Origin: Cyathus striatus
Taxonomy: Eukaryota; Basidiomycota; Agaricomycetes; Agaricales; Nidulariaceae
DNA length: 64,000 bases
Direction of reading: 5' to 3'
Assembly: GCA_025738555.1 (NCBI GenBank)
Contig: JAOVFP010000004.1
Coordinates: 3,224,001-3,288,000, forward strand
The notes under the pieces are model-generated. The model made no database searches. It was not told where the DNA came from and was given only the letters and a program-made list of their open reading frames with translations. This document shows positions 46,786-56,569 of this stretch, piece after piece; position 1 is the stretch's first letter, and each line of letters starts with the position of its first letter. Made by a program: the position numbers and the translations under genes.

Positions 46786-48025
46786 ATGTCGGACACAACT
46801 TTACGCCTTGAAAAATTCAAAAATTTCTACACCGTAATCCGCGACGAGCTACTTGACTACACTGCCAAGGAGGGAATACCTCCCGACGCGGTCGATTGGT
46901 ACCAGAAGGTGATTTGCGTACTTATCTGCAGAAGACCCATTGAGTTTACTCCAAATGTCTACAAGAACATCGATTACAATGTACCAAACGGCAAATGTAT
47001 CCGTGGGACATTCATAGTGGACGTCATAGAAATCCTCCAAGGCCATCCTCTAACCGAAGAAGAATACCAACGTGCAGCGGTCCTAGGCTGGTGTTGTGAA
47101 CTCGTAAGCTGCTCCAATTTTTCTTATAATCTAGCGATTCAATTACAACTACATACACAGTTCCAAGCATTCTTCTTGGTATACGATGACATAATGGACG
47201 TTTCCACCATGCGCCGCGGAAAGCCATGCTGGTACCGCAACGAACATGTCGGAATGGTAGCGGTAAACGACGCCCTCATGCTCGAGGCTGCCATTTTTCG
47301 TCTTTTGAAGGTTCATTTCCGGTCCGAGCCTTACTACACTGATATTGTTGACCTTTTTCATGAGCTCGTGTACATGACGGCGATGGGCCAGATGTTGGAT
47401 CTGATTACTGCCCCGCAAGATGTCGTTGACTTAGCCAAATTCTCTGTTGAGCGGTAGGCACTATTCATTTATCCCAATTAGTACTTTCAATAATAAGAAA
47501 AATAGACAGAGAATGATATCGAAATACAAAGCTGCATACGCGTTCTACTTCCCACTAGCCATCGCACTAGTGGTAACAGGCACACCCCCACCCCCATCTT
47601 TCCCATCTGAATGCACAGAAAACAACCCTTATGAGCTAGCAAAATCGATTCTGGTCCCCATAGGAATATACTACCAAGACCAAGACGATTTTCTCGATTT
47701 CGCAGGATCCCTAGAGTATTTCGGTAAAGTCGGCTCGGATATAGTGGATAATAAGTGCTCCTGGTGTATCGTTACCGCCTTGAACCTCGCAACGCCTCAG
47801 CAGCGCACAATTCTGGAAGAGAATTATGGGAGGAAGGATAAGGAATGTGAAGGGAGAGTCAGGGAAATTTTCGAGGAGATTGGGATGAGGAATGTGTATA
47901 AGGAGTATGAGGACAAGGCTATACGAGAGATTAGGGAGATGATTGAGGGTGTTGTGGATGAGAGTGGGTTGAAGAGGGAGGTATTTGAAGGTTTACTTGG
48001 TAAGATTTACAGACGCAGCAAGTAA
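46786..48025 (+). CDS. Farnesyl diphosphate synthase-like protein, copy 5 (intact)
   Basis: Exons are 46786-46908, 46966-47103, 47161-47453 and 47506-48025, giving 357 residues. Motifs are NGKCIRG, the first Asp-rich motif DDIMD preceded by AFFLVY (aromatic pair kept, but Tyr in place of the usual Ala just before DD), MRRGKPCWYR, KYKAA, the second motif DDFLD, KVGSDI and the C-terminal KIYRRSK. More diverged from copies 1, 3 and 4 than those are from each other. Followed 290 bp later by coiled-coil gene c. Product specificity cannot be read from sequence, but all catalytic motifs are in place. Confidence 0.88.
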
Positions 48026-48315
48026 CGCCTCCGTAGGAGATTCATGTCCCTACTTCCTAATCAATGCCAGAGCAAAGGTTACTTCCACGATGAATATTAT
48101 TACCTAGTTGCCTGGGAAATGACGTCGCATAATTACAGGCCAGTGACTTGACTTGACTAGGATTTGTATTGCGATTAGAAGTTGCGTTTAAATAAAGCTG
48201 TGTCCATTATCACCACTAAATCGATTCATTTAGTCTCGCTCAATAGAATTACCATTCCATACCTATAAACTCTGGCTTTTCTTACCATCCCCCCATCCAC
48301 CTCTATCCGACAGAT
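48026..48315. other. Short intergenic/5' leader region
   Basis: Carries the leader CACCTCTATCCGACAGA just before the ATG of coiled-coil gene c, shared by all four family members. Confidence 0.4.
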
Positions 48316-49125
48316 ATGAAACAACCCCCCTACCCACGCCAAGGATATGTTCCCCCGGCTCTCAACCCGTATACTATTCCTACATCGAATAATCCCGAGC
48401 ATATTAATGAAGAATCAGGACTGCTATATAGCATAAAACAGCAAATGGACGAGTACTTGCGCAGTCATCATCCCATCGCCGGTGACCAATCCATACACGA
48501 AGATTATGAAGTAGTGTCCCGTAACGAAGATACTTCAGAGCCTACTGGCGCCAGCCCCAACACACCAGAAGTCGAAGTCAAGGTCGAAGGTGATGCCAAA
48601 CAGCCCGAGTCCAAACAAGAAGACCGTCAACCCAGCATCATGGAGCCAGACATGTTTGAATATGAATCCAAAACAATGCCTGGCGAGTACCTGGCTAAGT
48701 ACGGAGACACAGAGATGGGCCAGAGTCGTTTCTGGGGATACCCACCTCAGCCCTGGAATACCCAGAATCTCTTGAGGACGCCTGAAACCCCAATTACCAG
48801 AGAATCTTCAGTTCCCAGATCGAAATACAGGGATATCATATTCAATGAGAATGAGGTACCCGGGTCGTACCCCTCATATAACACCAGTAATTCTCCAGTG
48901 AAGAACAACATAAATGAAATAGTCGAGATATTAGCTGCTGTGGACAAGAAACGCAATGAGGATGATCTGCGTAGGTGGGTTGAAGATCTCGAATTGATGA
49001 TGGACGGTATGAAGGAGAACACGCATAAGTTGAAAAAGCGGGTTAAGGAGTTGGAGAAGTTGGTTAAGGAGTTGAAGAGTACGGTTGTGTATTTGGTGGA
49101 GGAAATTACGGCAGGGGCTGACTAG
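48316..49125 (+). CDS. Coiled-coil protein, family member c (intact)
   Basis: Single exon, 269 residues, function unknown. Polar proline-rich N-terminus, then IHEDYEVVSRNED (about residue 60) and PEVEVKVEG (about residue 88), both conserved in the family. A block PSYNTSNSPVKN precedes the C-terminal coiled coil (VEDLELMMDGMKENTHKLKK, then RVKELEKLVKELKS). It is the only family member whose convergent PPE1 neighbour is intact (stop codons about 400 bp apart), so this pair is the best candidate for the ancestral arrangement. No signal peptide or membrane segment. Confidence 0.73.
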   Translation: MKQPPYPRQGYVPPALNPYTIPTSNNPEHINEESGLLYSIKQQMDEYLRSHHPIAGDQSIHEDYEVVSRNEDTSEPTGASPNTPEVEVKVEGDAKQPESKQEDRQPSIMEPDMFEYESKTMPGEYLAKYGDTEMGQSRFWGYPPQPWNTQNLLRTPETPITRESSVPRSKYRDIIFNENEVPGSYPSYNTSNSPVKNNINEIVEILAAVDKKRNEDDLRRWVEDLELMMDGMKENTHKLKKRVKELEKLVKELKSTVVYLVEEITAGAD

Positions 49126-49522
49126 GTAGAAGAGGGAACCGATAATGGGGGCGGAGTATGTATGGCTGGTGAAATGATTAGGCATCTAGTTTCGTGGATA
49201 GTCGACTAGGTTGTACTTGTGTTTAAAAAACTTGTTCACCTTGCCCATCTTACCAACCACCTGCGTGCCGGCGAGCAGGCTGACCTACTATAAATTTCCG
49301 CGGCAATTCTGAATTGAGAACCATTAAATTAAAACATATAAGGAGTGCATTGACGACTTACTATTGTAACGTCTAATATCTAGAAGATATCAGTGAGTAA
49401 AGAAAGCTCATATCCCAGCAGACGTAAAATACAAATGATGATACATTCCAAAAAAAACCATCTAAATCCACACACCAAAATATAGTATACACTTTATGGA
49501 TTCCAAGCTTTCATAACTCGTC
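49126..49522. other. Convergent 3' region between coiled-coil gene c and PPE1
   Basis: Contains CCACCTGCGTGCCGGCGAGC (49258-49277), which resembles CCACCAGCATGCCTGCGAGC at about 26251-26270 behind coiled-coil gene a. This shared non-coding 3' sequence supports block duplication. No gene. Confidence 0.45.
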
Positions 49523-50946
49523 CTACAACTCCCCTACCTTCTTAACGCCCACCAGCACGCGCTCGTTCCGTCTCCAAAACTCGACGAGGAGCTCAGCGGT
49601 GCGTGTTGGATCGTCCTGCGTCCCAGAAAGAGAAGGTTAATACGATAATTAACACAGATCAAAACAACCCACCTCATGCACCAAATGCCCAACATTCCCA
49701 ACCACCTCCAACTGAAACTTCCCCATCATCTGACCAATCATCAACTCCTTATCCAGCCTCTCTGCCCCAGCAAGTACAAGCAACCTCGCACACCTCGCCC
49801 CCAGAAACATCCCAGACAACCCCTTAAACCAACCCGCCCAATAATCCTTGGTGCTCCTCAGCGGAGCAGTCCACACCCAATCCTGCTCGCCTTCTTCCCT
49901 CTCCAAGGGTGTTGAAGGGCGCAGAATGGATGGAATGGATATGCGCGCTGAGGTGGGATTTTGAATTGTGTTGGTGCGGAGGTGCCATTCTATTGCGGCA
50001 TTTGGTGAGGGGAAGCTTGTTGGGCGGGTTGTGAGGAGGGTTAGCATGTGTGGGAGGGCCTCTAGGGCTGTTCCTGTTAGTGGAAGGGGTTAGTTATGAA
50101 GGGGAGGGAATGGAGAGGGAGGGACCTTCGACTACGTCTATGACTGCTACACCTGTTACTTTGTATTTTGCGGTTTGGAGATGGGGGATGGCGTGTACGA
50201 CTACTGAGCCCCCCATACTGTGTCCTACGAACTTGATACAATAACATAAGCAGAGTGGGAAAAAAAGAAGAAAAGAAGGGAGACGCACCAAGAACGTAGG
50301 AGCTGCCTTTGGATCCGGAAACACCACTTTCAGCAAATCCACCAAATCAGCAGTAAGAACCTCAATAGACAAATCACTATCATCCGTTCCCTCCATCTTC
50401 GTCGTCTTTCCTACTCTTATCAGCCCCCATCCCTCCATCATCACACAAAATCACTCACCATGCCGTCTAGCATCGAAACTCAAAACGCCTACCTCCCCAC
50501 CAGATAGGTCCCCCACCTCCTTCGCGAAGCACGCAAAGCTCAGGCCGGAGTATCCAGCACCGTGGTGGCATACCATAACAGTACCATCGGCGAACTTGGG
50601 CGGGGAGTAGTACACGCGCACGTCGAGGCTGCGCGAGGGCACGGCGACCTGCGATGCGGAGGTGAAGTAATTCGATGCGGAGAGCGGGGCGTAAGCTGGG
50701 TTTGGGGGTGCGGGTATTTTTCTGGTTTTGCGTGGGCTGGTTGGGTTGGATTAGAGTGGTTGGATATGGATATGGTAGATGGAAGGAGACGAACAGGGCT
50801 GCGGGGGGAGGACCCATTCCCATTGCTGGCAATGCTCCTAATGAATCGGTTTCTTCGGATTCGGAGTCAGAGTTTGTCGGGGAGGGTGGCATGGCGGGTA
50901 GTTTGGATATGCGTGCTGCCAGTGCGGATTTGAAGAGGTCGGACAT
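49523..50946 (-). CDS. PPE1: Protein phosphatase methylesterase 1 (intact)
   Basis: Alpha/beta-hydrolase that removes the methyl ester from the C-terminal Leu of the PP2A catalytic subunit. Six exons on the minus strand: 50946-50795, 50736-50459, 50410-50289, 50231-50126, 50073-49673 and 49615-49523, giving 383 residues. Family signatures are the oxyanion-region HHGAGYSGLSFA, LSFDARRHG, the nucleophile elbow GHSMGGS, AVIDVVEGTALEAL, the distinctive WFKGLSGMFLGARCARLLVL, LMIGQMMGKFQLEVVGNVGH and the catalytic-His end HLVHEDDP. N-terminus Ser/Asp/Glu-rich, as usual. Start chosen at MSDLFKSALAARI. All four other PPE1-like sequences in the window are broken, so this is presumably the working gene. 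Confidence 0.9.
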
Positions 50947-51161
50947 TGTGGATGGTGGTGGTAGGTCGATAGGGGAAGGGAGCGAGGAGAGGGTGGTGGT
51001 TAGGGGAAGGCGAGCAGGAGAGCCGGGTTGTCGATTGACTCACGATCAGCTGATGACAATGTGTCCAAATATTCGAAATTATACCGTCTACATTACTACT
51101 TTACAAAGTCCGTAGTCCTCTCAGAGTCCCTCTAAATGCCATAATGTCCTAGCTATTAGCA

Positions 51162-51695
51162 TTAACCCCCTCCCCACCCCCTCACACCAGCCCACAACCC
51201 CAAAGCCTCAAATTCCAACTCGACCTCCCGACCCAACTCCTCAAACATCCTCCTCTTCCTCCTCGCCTTCTCCTCCTCACCCATCTCCTGATCACAGTAC
51301 CAAATCCACAGCTGAAATTTACACATCAGATAAATCCTCTGCACCGTCGCTTGTGCATGCAAAAGGCTGAGCTTGATCGACTCCTTTGTCTGCCCATCTA
51401 TGTTTGGATGATTAAGGTCCGTCCTGGCTTTGTCATAGTACTTGCTCGCCGTGAGTCTGATTATCATTATGGCTTCAACATCATCCATTACTAAAGTATC
51501 TAAGGATACTTCGTTGGCACGGTGATGTAGGGTATGTTGTGTTTTTGGGCTGGTCTGTTTTGGCTCTTTGGCCTCTCTAGCCTCTTTTGGTTGTTTTGGT
51601 TGTTTTGGGGAGCGAGACTGTTCCTTTCCTGCTGACCCCGGTCCAAGGGTAGAGGATTTGCTACTTTTCTTTGGCATCATGATGGTTGGATGCAT
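51162..51695 (-). CDS. Uncharacterised Lys/Glu-rich helical protein
   Basis: Single-exon frame on the minus strand, 177 residues if started at 51695 (in-frame ATGs also at 51776 and 51677). The N-terminal half is low-complexity (KSSKSS, then PKQPKQPKEAREAKEPKQ). The second half is predicted mostly helical: DDVEAIMIIRLTASKYYDKA, then LLHAQATVQRIYLMCKFQLW and a charged EEEKARRKRRMFEE. No family recognised and no other copy. Located just upstream of PPE1 on the same strand. Confidence 0.55.
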   Translation of the reverse strand: MHPTIMMPKKSSKSSTLGPGSAGKEQSRSPKQPKQPKEAREAKEPKQTSPKTQHTLHHRANEVSLDTLVMDDVEAIMIIRLTASKYYDKARTDLNHPNIDGQTKESIKLSLLHAQATVQRIYLMCKFQLWIWYCDQEMGEEEKARRKRRMFEELGREVELEFEALGLWAGVRGWGGG

Positions 51696-51776
51696 ATGGA
51701 AGAGTGAAAGGTGAAAGGTTTCTTTTGAATTGCCACCAATTGACTCATTTCGTTCAATAAAGAACTTAATATTCAA

Positions 51777-52210
51777 AAACTCGTGTACAATTTATTTAAT
51801 TGACAATATCGTTCTTTGTTGAAGTGGCTCGCCCTACATTGTCTCCTCCTTCATCTCCGATTTGATTTCAATGGCAGAATCACTGAGCCAGAGTTGGGAG
51901 GGAGGCGTATGATGAATAATCTACAGTGGAGTTGAATAAGTATTGCTTGGTTCTCAAGAATAGTCAACTGATGCTGAAGCCTTGTTCTCTGTCGTACCAT
52001 GCTCATAGTGATCCAGCTGTGTTCTTAAAACTTCATATTTATGTCCAAGAAATCATTCCTCCCTCAACCATCCTTCTCCTTATATCTTCACAGTTACACC
52101 GCACCTCATGGCCATTTCTCAACTTACCTCTCTTCCCGATCTTCTCCACATGTACCATTCCCTCCAACTCCTCCATACACTTCCATTTGTTTACTAGAGA
52201 CTCGCGTTAT
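51777..52210. other. Intergenic, no gene seen
   Basis: Lies between two minus-strand genes; only short frames. Confidence 0.35.
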
Positions 52211-53092
52211 TCAACTTTGGCTTTGCGCTCTGATATTCTCCAACTTGATTTTAAATCTTTCGCAATACTCTCGCCCGATATTCTGGGTGTCAACATTTAT
52301 TTTTTGCATCCTTTCGTAGATCTTGGCCGGTTCAAGATATTTCCTGTCCGTCGTTAATTGTCTGATCGAATCCAGAAGTTTTTCTACAGATTTTTCGAGT
52401 TCTTCCTGGTTCCCTGAGTCTGAAGACTGTGATGAATCTTCATGATGATCTTCGTCTTCGACTTCAGAGTGACCAGAATTTGTCATGTCATCATTATCAT
52501 CTTGGTCATCAGAGTCCGAAGGATTTGATGGATTTTCTTCGTCGTTTTCATCTTCCGAGTGAACATAATTTGAGGTGTCTTCATCATCACTATCTTGGTT
52601 CTCAACGTCCGAAGGATTTGATGAATTTTCTTCATCGTTTTCTTCTTCATCGTAGTCATCGTCGGAACTGGAACTATCTTCTCCGCCATTTGTCACTGTC
52701 GGCATGTCCTGAATATTCAAGTCTGGGTCTTGTTGAGAGAGTTGTATACCCTGAGGCTGGTGTGCAGAGCATCTGCAACCCAGAGACTTGGCTACGAGCT
52801 TGATATAATCGCCCAGGAGTGTGTCGATATCCCAATCCTCTATTTCACTGGGAAGTTCAACTTCATTTGCGTCATCGGCATGACAACATGCACCGAATGG
52901 TTCTTCTTCATCTTCGTCATATGAACTGGCACCTGACGGATCCTCCTTCTCTTCTTCTTCGTCTCTTTGTTTAAAATTGACGACGTAGTTGGATGTGGTT
53001 TTATGGCTGTAGCTCAGGTTATATTCTTGTTGACAAATATATATTTCACATGGAGTCTGTAAACAGTATATGCTGCTGTGGTTTCGTCGCAT
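52211..53092 (-). CDS. Acidic Ser/Asp/Glu-repeat protein
   Basis: Single-exon frame of 293 residues, minus strand, function unknown. The middle third is a degenerate acidic repeat: DEEENDEENSSNPSD then DSDDEDTSNYVHSED, followed by DENDEENPSNPSD and NSGHSEVEDED. It ends with a helical C-terminus (LEKSVEKLLDSIRQL and KIYERMQKI). The repeat is visible at DNA level too. No signal peptide or transmembrane segment. Such acidic tracts occur in histone-binding and nucleolar proteins, but nothing here proves that. Confidence 0.55.
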   Translation of the reverse strand: MRRNHSSIYCLQTPCEIYICQQEYNLSYSHKTTSNYVVNFKQRDEEEEKEDPSGASSYDEDEEEPFGACCHADDANEVELPSEIEDWDIDTLLGDYIKLVAKSLGCRCSAHQPQGIQLSQQDPDLNIQDMPTVTNGGEDSSSSDDDYDEEENDEENSSNPSDVENQDSDDEDTSNYVHSEDENDEENPSNPSDSDDQDDNDDMTNSGHSEVEDEDHHEDSSQSSDSGNQEELEKSVEKLLDSIRQLTTDRKYLEPAKIYERMQKINVDTQNIGREYCERFKIKLENIRAQSQS

Positions 53093-53230
53093 CGATGCTG
53101 CTGGTTGTTGATGGTCAATTGGGAGGAGTGGAGGTTGAGTGAGGGAAAGTTTTTATGGCTTTATATGCAAATTGAAATTTGAATTGTTTATATAGTACAA
53201 TTTGTATTCAGACTACTTTATTAACCCTAG

Positions 53231-53878
53231 TCACAACCACTTCACCAACATGCTCACTTCTTTAAGCACATTCCTCACTCGCTGCTTTATTTCCTTCTTC
53301 TGCTCCTTAGTTATACCTGGTACTCTAATCTCTTCTCTGGCCTTGCACATAAAACTACCCATCTCAGCCATCACCACATTAAAATCTGGCAAATGTTCAT
53401 CCTCGTCTCCATAGTCATCTTCCGAGTCGTTATTAGTGTCAAAAATGAAAGTGGAACTTGACGACTCGTCATTTCTGGATGTGGATGCAAATTCATCGTC
53501 AATGTCAGTGTCGATGTCAAAATTGGAATCGGAGCCGGGGCTGGAAATGGTCGTGGATTGGTCGATTGCAGATTGTTGTTGATGAGGATGAGGGAGCCGC
53601 GTCACCAACGTATACAATTCCACAATTTCTTCTGTTACTTTGTACATAATCTCCAGATTCTGCATCTTAGGAATGCATGGATCCCTAATGTCATCTCTGG
53701 CTTTACACAAGAACCTCCCAATCTCTTCCATCCGCATGAAGAAATCAGGCCGATTTTCATCAAATTCATCTTCGTATTCATCTTCACTGCTGTCATCGGC
53801 ATCAGAAGAATCAGGATACGGTGAATCGTATCCAAATTCATCGCTGTCGCAATGTCGATATGACTTGGTATGGGGCAT
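53231..53878 (-). CDS. Acidic protein with an internally duplicated helical domain
   Basis: Single-exon frame of 215 residues, minus strand. Two halves align: EFDENRPDFFMRMEEIGRFL-CKARDDIRDPCI (about residues 38-70) and DEDEHLPDFNVVMAEMGSFM-CKAREEIRVPGI (about residues 158-190). Both are followed by a helical segment of similar length ending in LV. Each half is preceded by an acidic Asp/Glu/Ser stretch. The shared core is PDFxxxMxEIGxFxCKAR(D/E)(D/E)IR. Family not recognised. A further open stretch upstream (54186-53950, minus) could be a separate exon, but I cannot join it. Confidence 0.6.
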   Translation of the reverse strand: MPHTKSYRHCDSDEFGYDSPYPDSSDADDSSEDEYEDEFDENRPDFFMRMEEIGRFLCKARDDIRDPCIPKMQNLEIMYKVTEEIVELYTLVTRLPHPHQQQSAIDQSTTISSPGSDSNFDIDTDIDDEFASTSRNDESSSSTFIFDTNNDSEDDYGDEDEHLPDFNVVMAEMGSFMCKAREEIRVPGITKEQKKEIKQRVRNVLKEVSMLVKWL

Positions 53879-54360
53879 TGCAGTACTTGACGAACCTTTG
53901 TCGTTACTTCTATATTTAATTTGATTGTCGGCGTCTTGTTTGAAAAATAAGTAGACAAGTACAGTTGTGGAGCGGAAGAAGTGGACTGAGACTGAGCCGG
54001 AGCTGCAAAGATGCCCAACTCTGAAGCCTCGCTTGTGGTACCTGTACGACCTCCAAATTGGTCAAATGCCTGATCAAGGAAGGTTGTGCAATCGCGAAAA
54101 AGGTCGGTAGATGTACTTAGCAAATGCGAGGCATTTGGAGACGTTGGGAAGTTGAGGTTTTGTAGTATGTTGAATTTATATGTCACAATGGTGTCAATTC
54201 AGTCGTTGGGACGACTCACAATGCATTTGCATCCGGATCGAGCCACGTTAGCCTCAATCCAGTTTCTTCTCCATTCTAGACAACACTTCAAAGAATCTTT
54301 AAGTTTATTGGATGTTATAGTGGCTGAAAGTTAGTAGTGTCAGTCAGAGTGCACATTTAT
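53879..54360. other. Unassigned region upstream of the duplicated-domain protein
   Basis: A minus-strand open stretch (54186-53950, MTYKFNILQNLNFPTSPNAS and on) is compositionally protein-like but has no family resemblance and no clear splice to 53878. Otherwise non-coding. Confidence 0.3.
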
Positions 54361-54838
54361 TGTGCCATGCAACTTTTTTTGTGGGTGCTGCAACTTTCAT
54401 TCAGCACAACTTTTTGCATTAGGCTGCAAATTTTACACAAGGCCACAACTTTTTTTTCTGGACAACTTATCTTGAGACAGAGCACAGCTTTTCCACTTTT
54501 CTTCATAAGTAATCTGAATGCCAAATGAAACATTAAAATGTATATTAACTTAACTAGTGAACAAGCAACAAATTATTAGAATCCATAGAAATTTCAATAT
54601 TGGGCTGATTAGATTAAAGATAAAGAATTGAACATTGCTGAAGAGTACTGTATGATGTTGGTATGATTATGTGAGAATAATACACCTGAACTGAACTATC
54701 ATTTATGAAGTTAGCCCTTGGATGAAGATATCAATGATTTGGGATACACTAGGAGGGAGATTATCCATTCCATGCACTGTGCTTGAGGATTGGTTGCTCC
54801 TTGCAGTTAAGTTGTGCTGAAAAAAGTTGCATGGCACT
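54361..54838. mobile_element. Small TIR element (about 480 bp)
   Basis: Left end TGTGCCATGCAACTTTTTTT and right end GTTGCATGGCACTG (read inward AAAAAAGTTGC) are inverted, with a second block CAGCACAACTT/AAGTTGTGCTG nearby. AT-rich interior, no coding. Target duplication not clear. Confidence 0.5.
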
Positions 54839-55524
54839 GAAGAGGTGGTTAGTCGGTTGGGTGTACCTAAAAAAAGAATAAATAAGCGAGTCGATCGAGA
54901 CGTCCGTCTGATCTGGGGTGTTCTAAGGTGAAGGAAAACCGATTAGATTTTTGTAGAATAACTACAGGTGTTTAAATACTAGAAAACTAATAAATCTAAA
55001 ATAAGTAAGGCTGTGTATATCGGAAGAAGGAATGGAAATTATTATAAAAAACATAGCTTGAAACAATCCTGAAGAATAGAAAACTCGAGTACAAAGGTCC
55101 AGTGAATTGAGGAGTTTGCGAGGAGACAAGTTTTCCAAACATAAGGGCCTGGTGTCGGTGCCGATGTCAGGTTATTTTGAGAGTCCGACGTGTCGCAGGA
55201 GTTGGGTATAGTGTCGGAACGGTGCACGAAGAGGTATAATTTAGGAAAGTGAGAAAGAGTGAGCGGGAATGACAGATTAGGGAGAGAGCGCGAGCGGAAT
55301 GCGTACGGACGCGTCAATGTAGCGTGATGCGTGATTACGTAATCCGATTTGGAACGTCTTGATATGTCGAATAATTCGAGAATCGCATCGCAGGCATTTT
55401 GCCTGCTCTACAGCACAATAAATGTGCACTTTGACCATCATAGACAAGTGTTGCCAGCTCATGAATCATTCCTCCTTTTCCATTCCCCTTCCTTCCTTCA
55501 AACCATTTCTACCTCTCCAATCAC
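54839..55524. other. Intergenic, no gene seen
   Basis: Short frames only. Confidence 0.3.
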
Positions 55525-55639
55525 CACCCTCATAGATGCCCACACGAACTTCACTATGCATATACTACACACTACACCCCATCCAAGTTCACCAACAGCA
55601 CAGTTATGATATACTTACCAGGATTTTGCAGGTTGAGCT
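55525..55639 (+). pseudogene. PME-1/PPE1 remnant 3 (exon 2 fragment)
   Basis: Reads PSKFTNSTVMIYLPGFCRLSF in one frame, matching PPKFADGTVMVCHHGAGYSGLSF of PPE1. It is closest to remnant 4 at 59190, with which it also shares the preceding non-coding stretch CTTCCTTCAAACC. Cut off at about 55640, where transposon sequence begins. Confidence 0.65.
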
Positions 55640-56215
55640 TTGCATGTATAACTTCACCTAAAGTGTCTTCATTAAATCTAAGTACATATTCATAATAAAA
55701 AGTATATTGAAAGTAATTATACAAAGTTTTGTGGTATTTTGATAAGTGGCTACGTAAATGCAACATAGATTAACGGAAGGGATGGTTTTCAGGCAAAATC
55801 ACTCCTTGAAACAGTTCAGTCACAGGTGTTATCCACTCTTGTCGGAGACAATTTGGCAGAGACAGTGTGACAGGGATCAGCTAAATATGATGCACTGCGG
55901 GAAATTTCTTCTATAAGCGTGAAGATATGATGAAAATATGATGAAAATACTTTAATTTCATCATATCCCCCCAATATCATCAAAGGAAGTAGAAGCAATT
56001 GCCCACGGTGATGGAACGCCTGTCGCAGACACACTCATGTGCACCCTTCGTTGTTAGATAATTTATGCCAGTGTGCTACCAAATGAGGATGACATTCAGT
56101 ACACATATTCCTCCTTTGGGTGCCATTATACCAATATTTATTTGAACATGAAATCTCGATGTGGTAGCAAACTAATTAGCTGCAATAATCATCTCAAGTT
56201 AAACATAGCAGAGGC
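55640..56215. mobile_element. Truncated copy of TIR element 2
   Basis: Interior of the 42016-42697 element is repeated here in the same orientation: CATGTATAACTTCACCTAAA, AGTTCAGTCACAGGTG and TTCCTCCTTTGGGTG blocks, with an extra approximately 110-bp segment at about 55885-55995. Terminal CAGTGTTGGTC ends are not found, so it is a truncated relic fused to a PPE1 fragment. Confidence 0.7.
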
Positions 56216-56569
56216 ATGCTATATCAATCCTACGTAGTTCCTATCATCGCCTGCATGTAATTTAAGTGTCGGATAACCCTTGTGCTGCAAGCAGAGAAGG
56301 AGAAATCAATAGGGGTCTATGATGTTTGTCAAGTCCTCACAGCCTTATCATGTACAATGACCACCGATCATCCATCATAAGTATTTCAAATACTCATTGG
56401 ACTTCATATTTTATATAAAGTAGAATGCCCTTCAGCTACCAAACCGCCAAACCATATTAGTATTACTGGATTACTCTCTATCCCCAGCCCTGAGCTGCTC
56501 TGGTACGTATGTATATGTACTTTGTTTTCATTCGTTCCATATAACCATCACCATGACAGTTAAATTGCT
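56216..56569. other. Upstream region of two-helix membrane protein gene
   Basis: No gene. A TATA-like TTTTATATAAAG (56409-56420) lies about 150 bp before the ATG. Confidence 0.35.

Noticed and set aside
50600..50946. Long open frame continuing past exon 1 of PPE1 (Pro/Arg-rich protein)
   Set aside because: The family sequence continues in another frame after a 58-bp intron (50794-50737); the long frame is a shadow.
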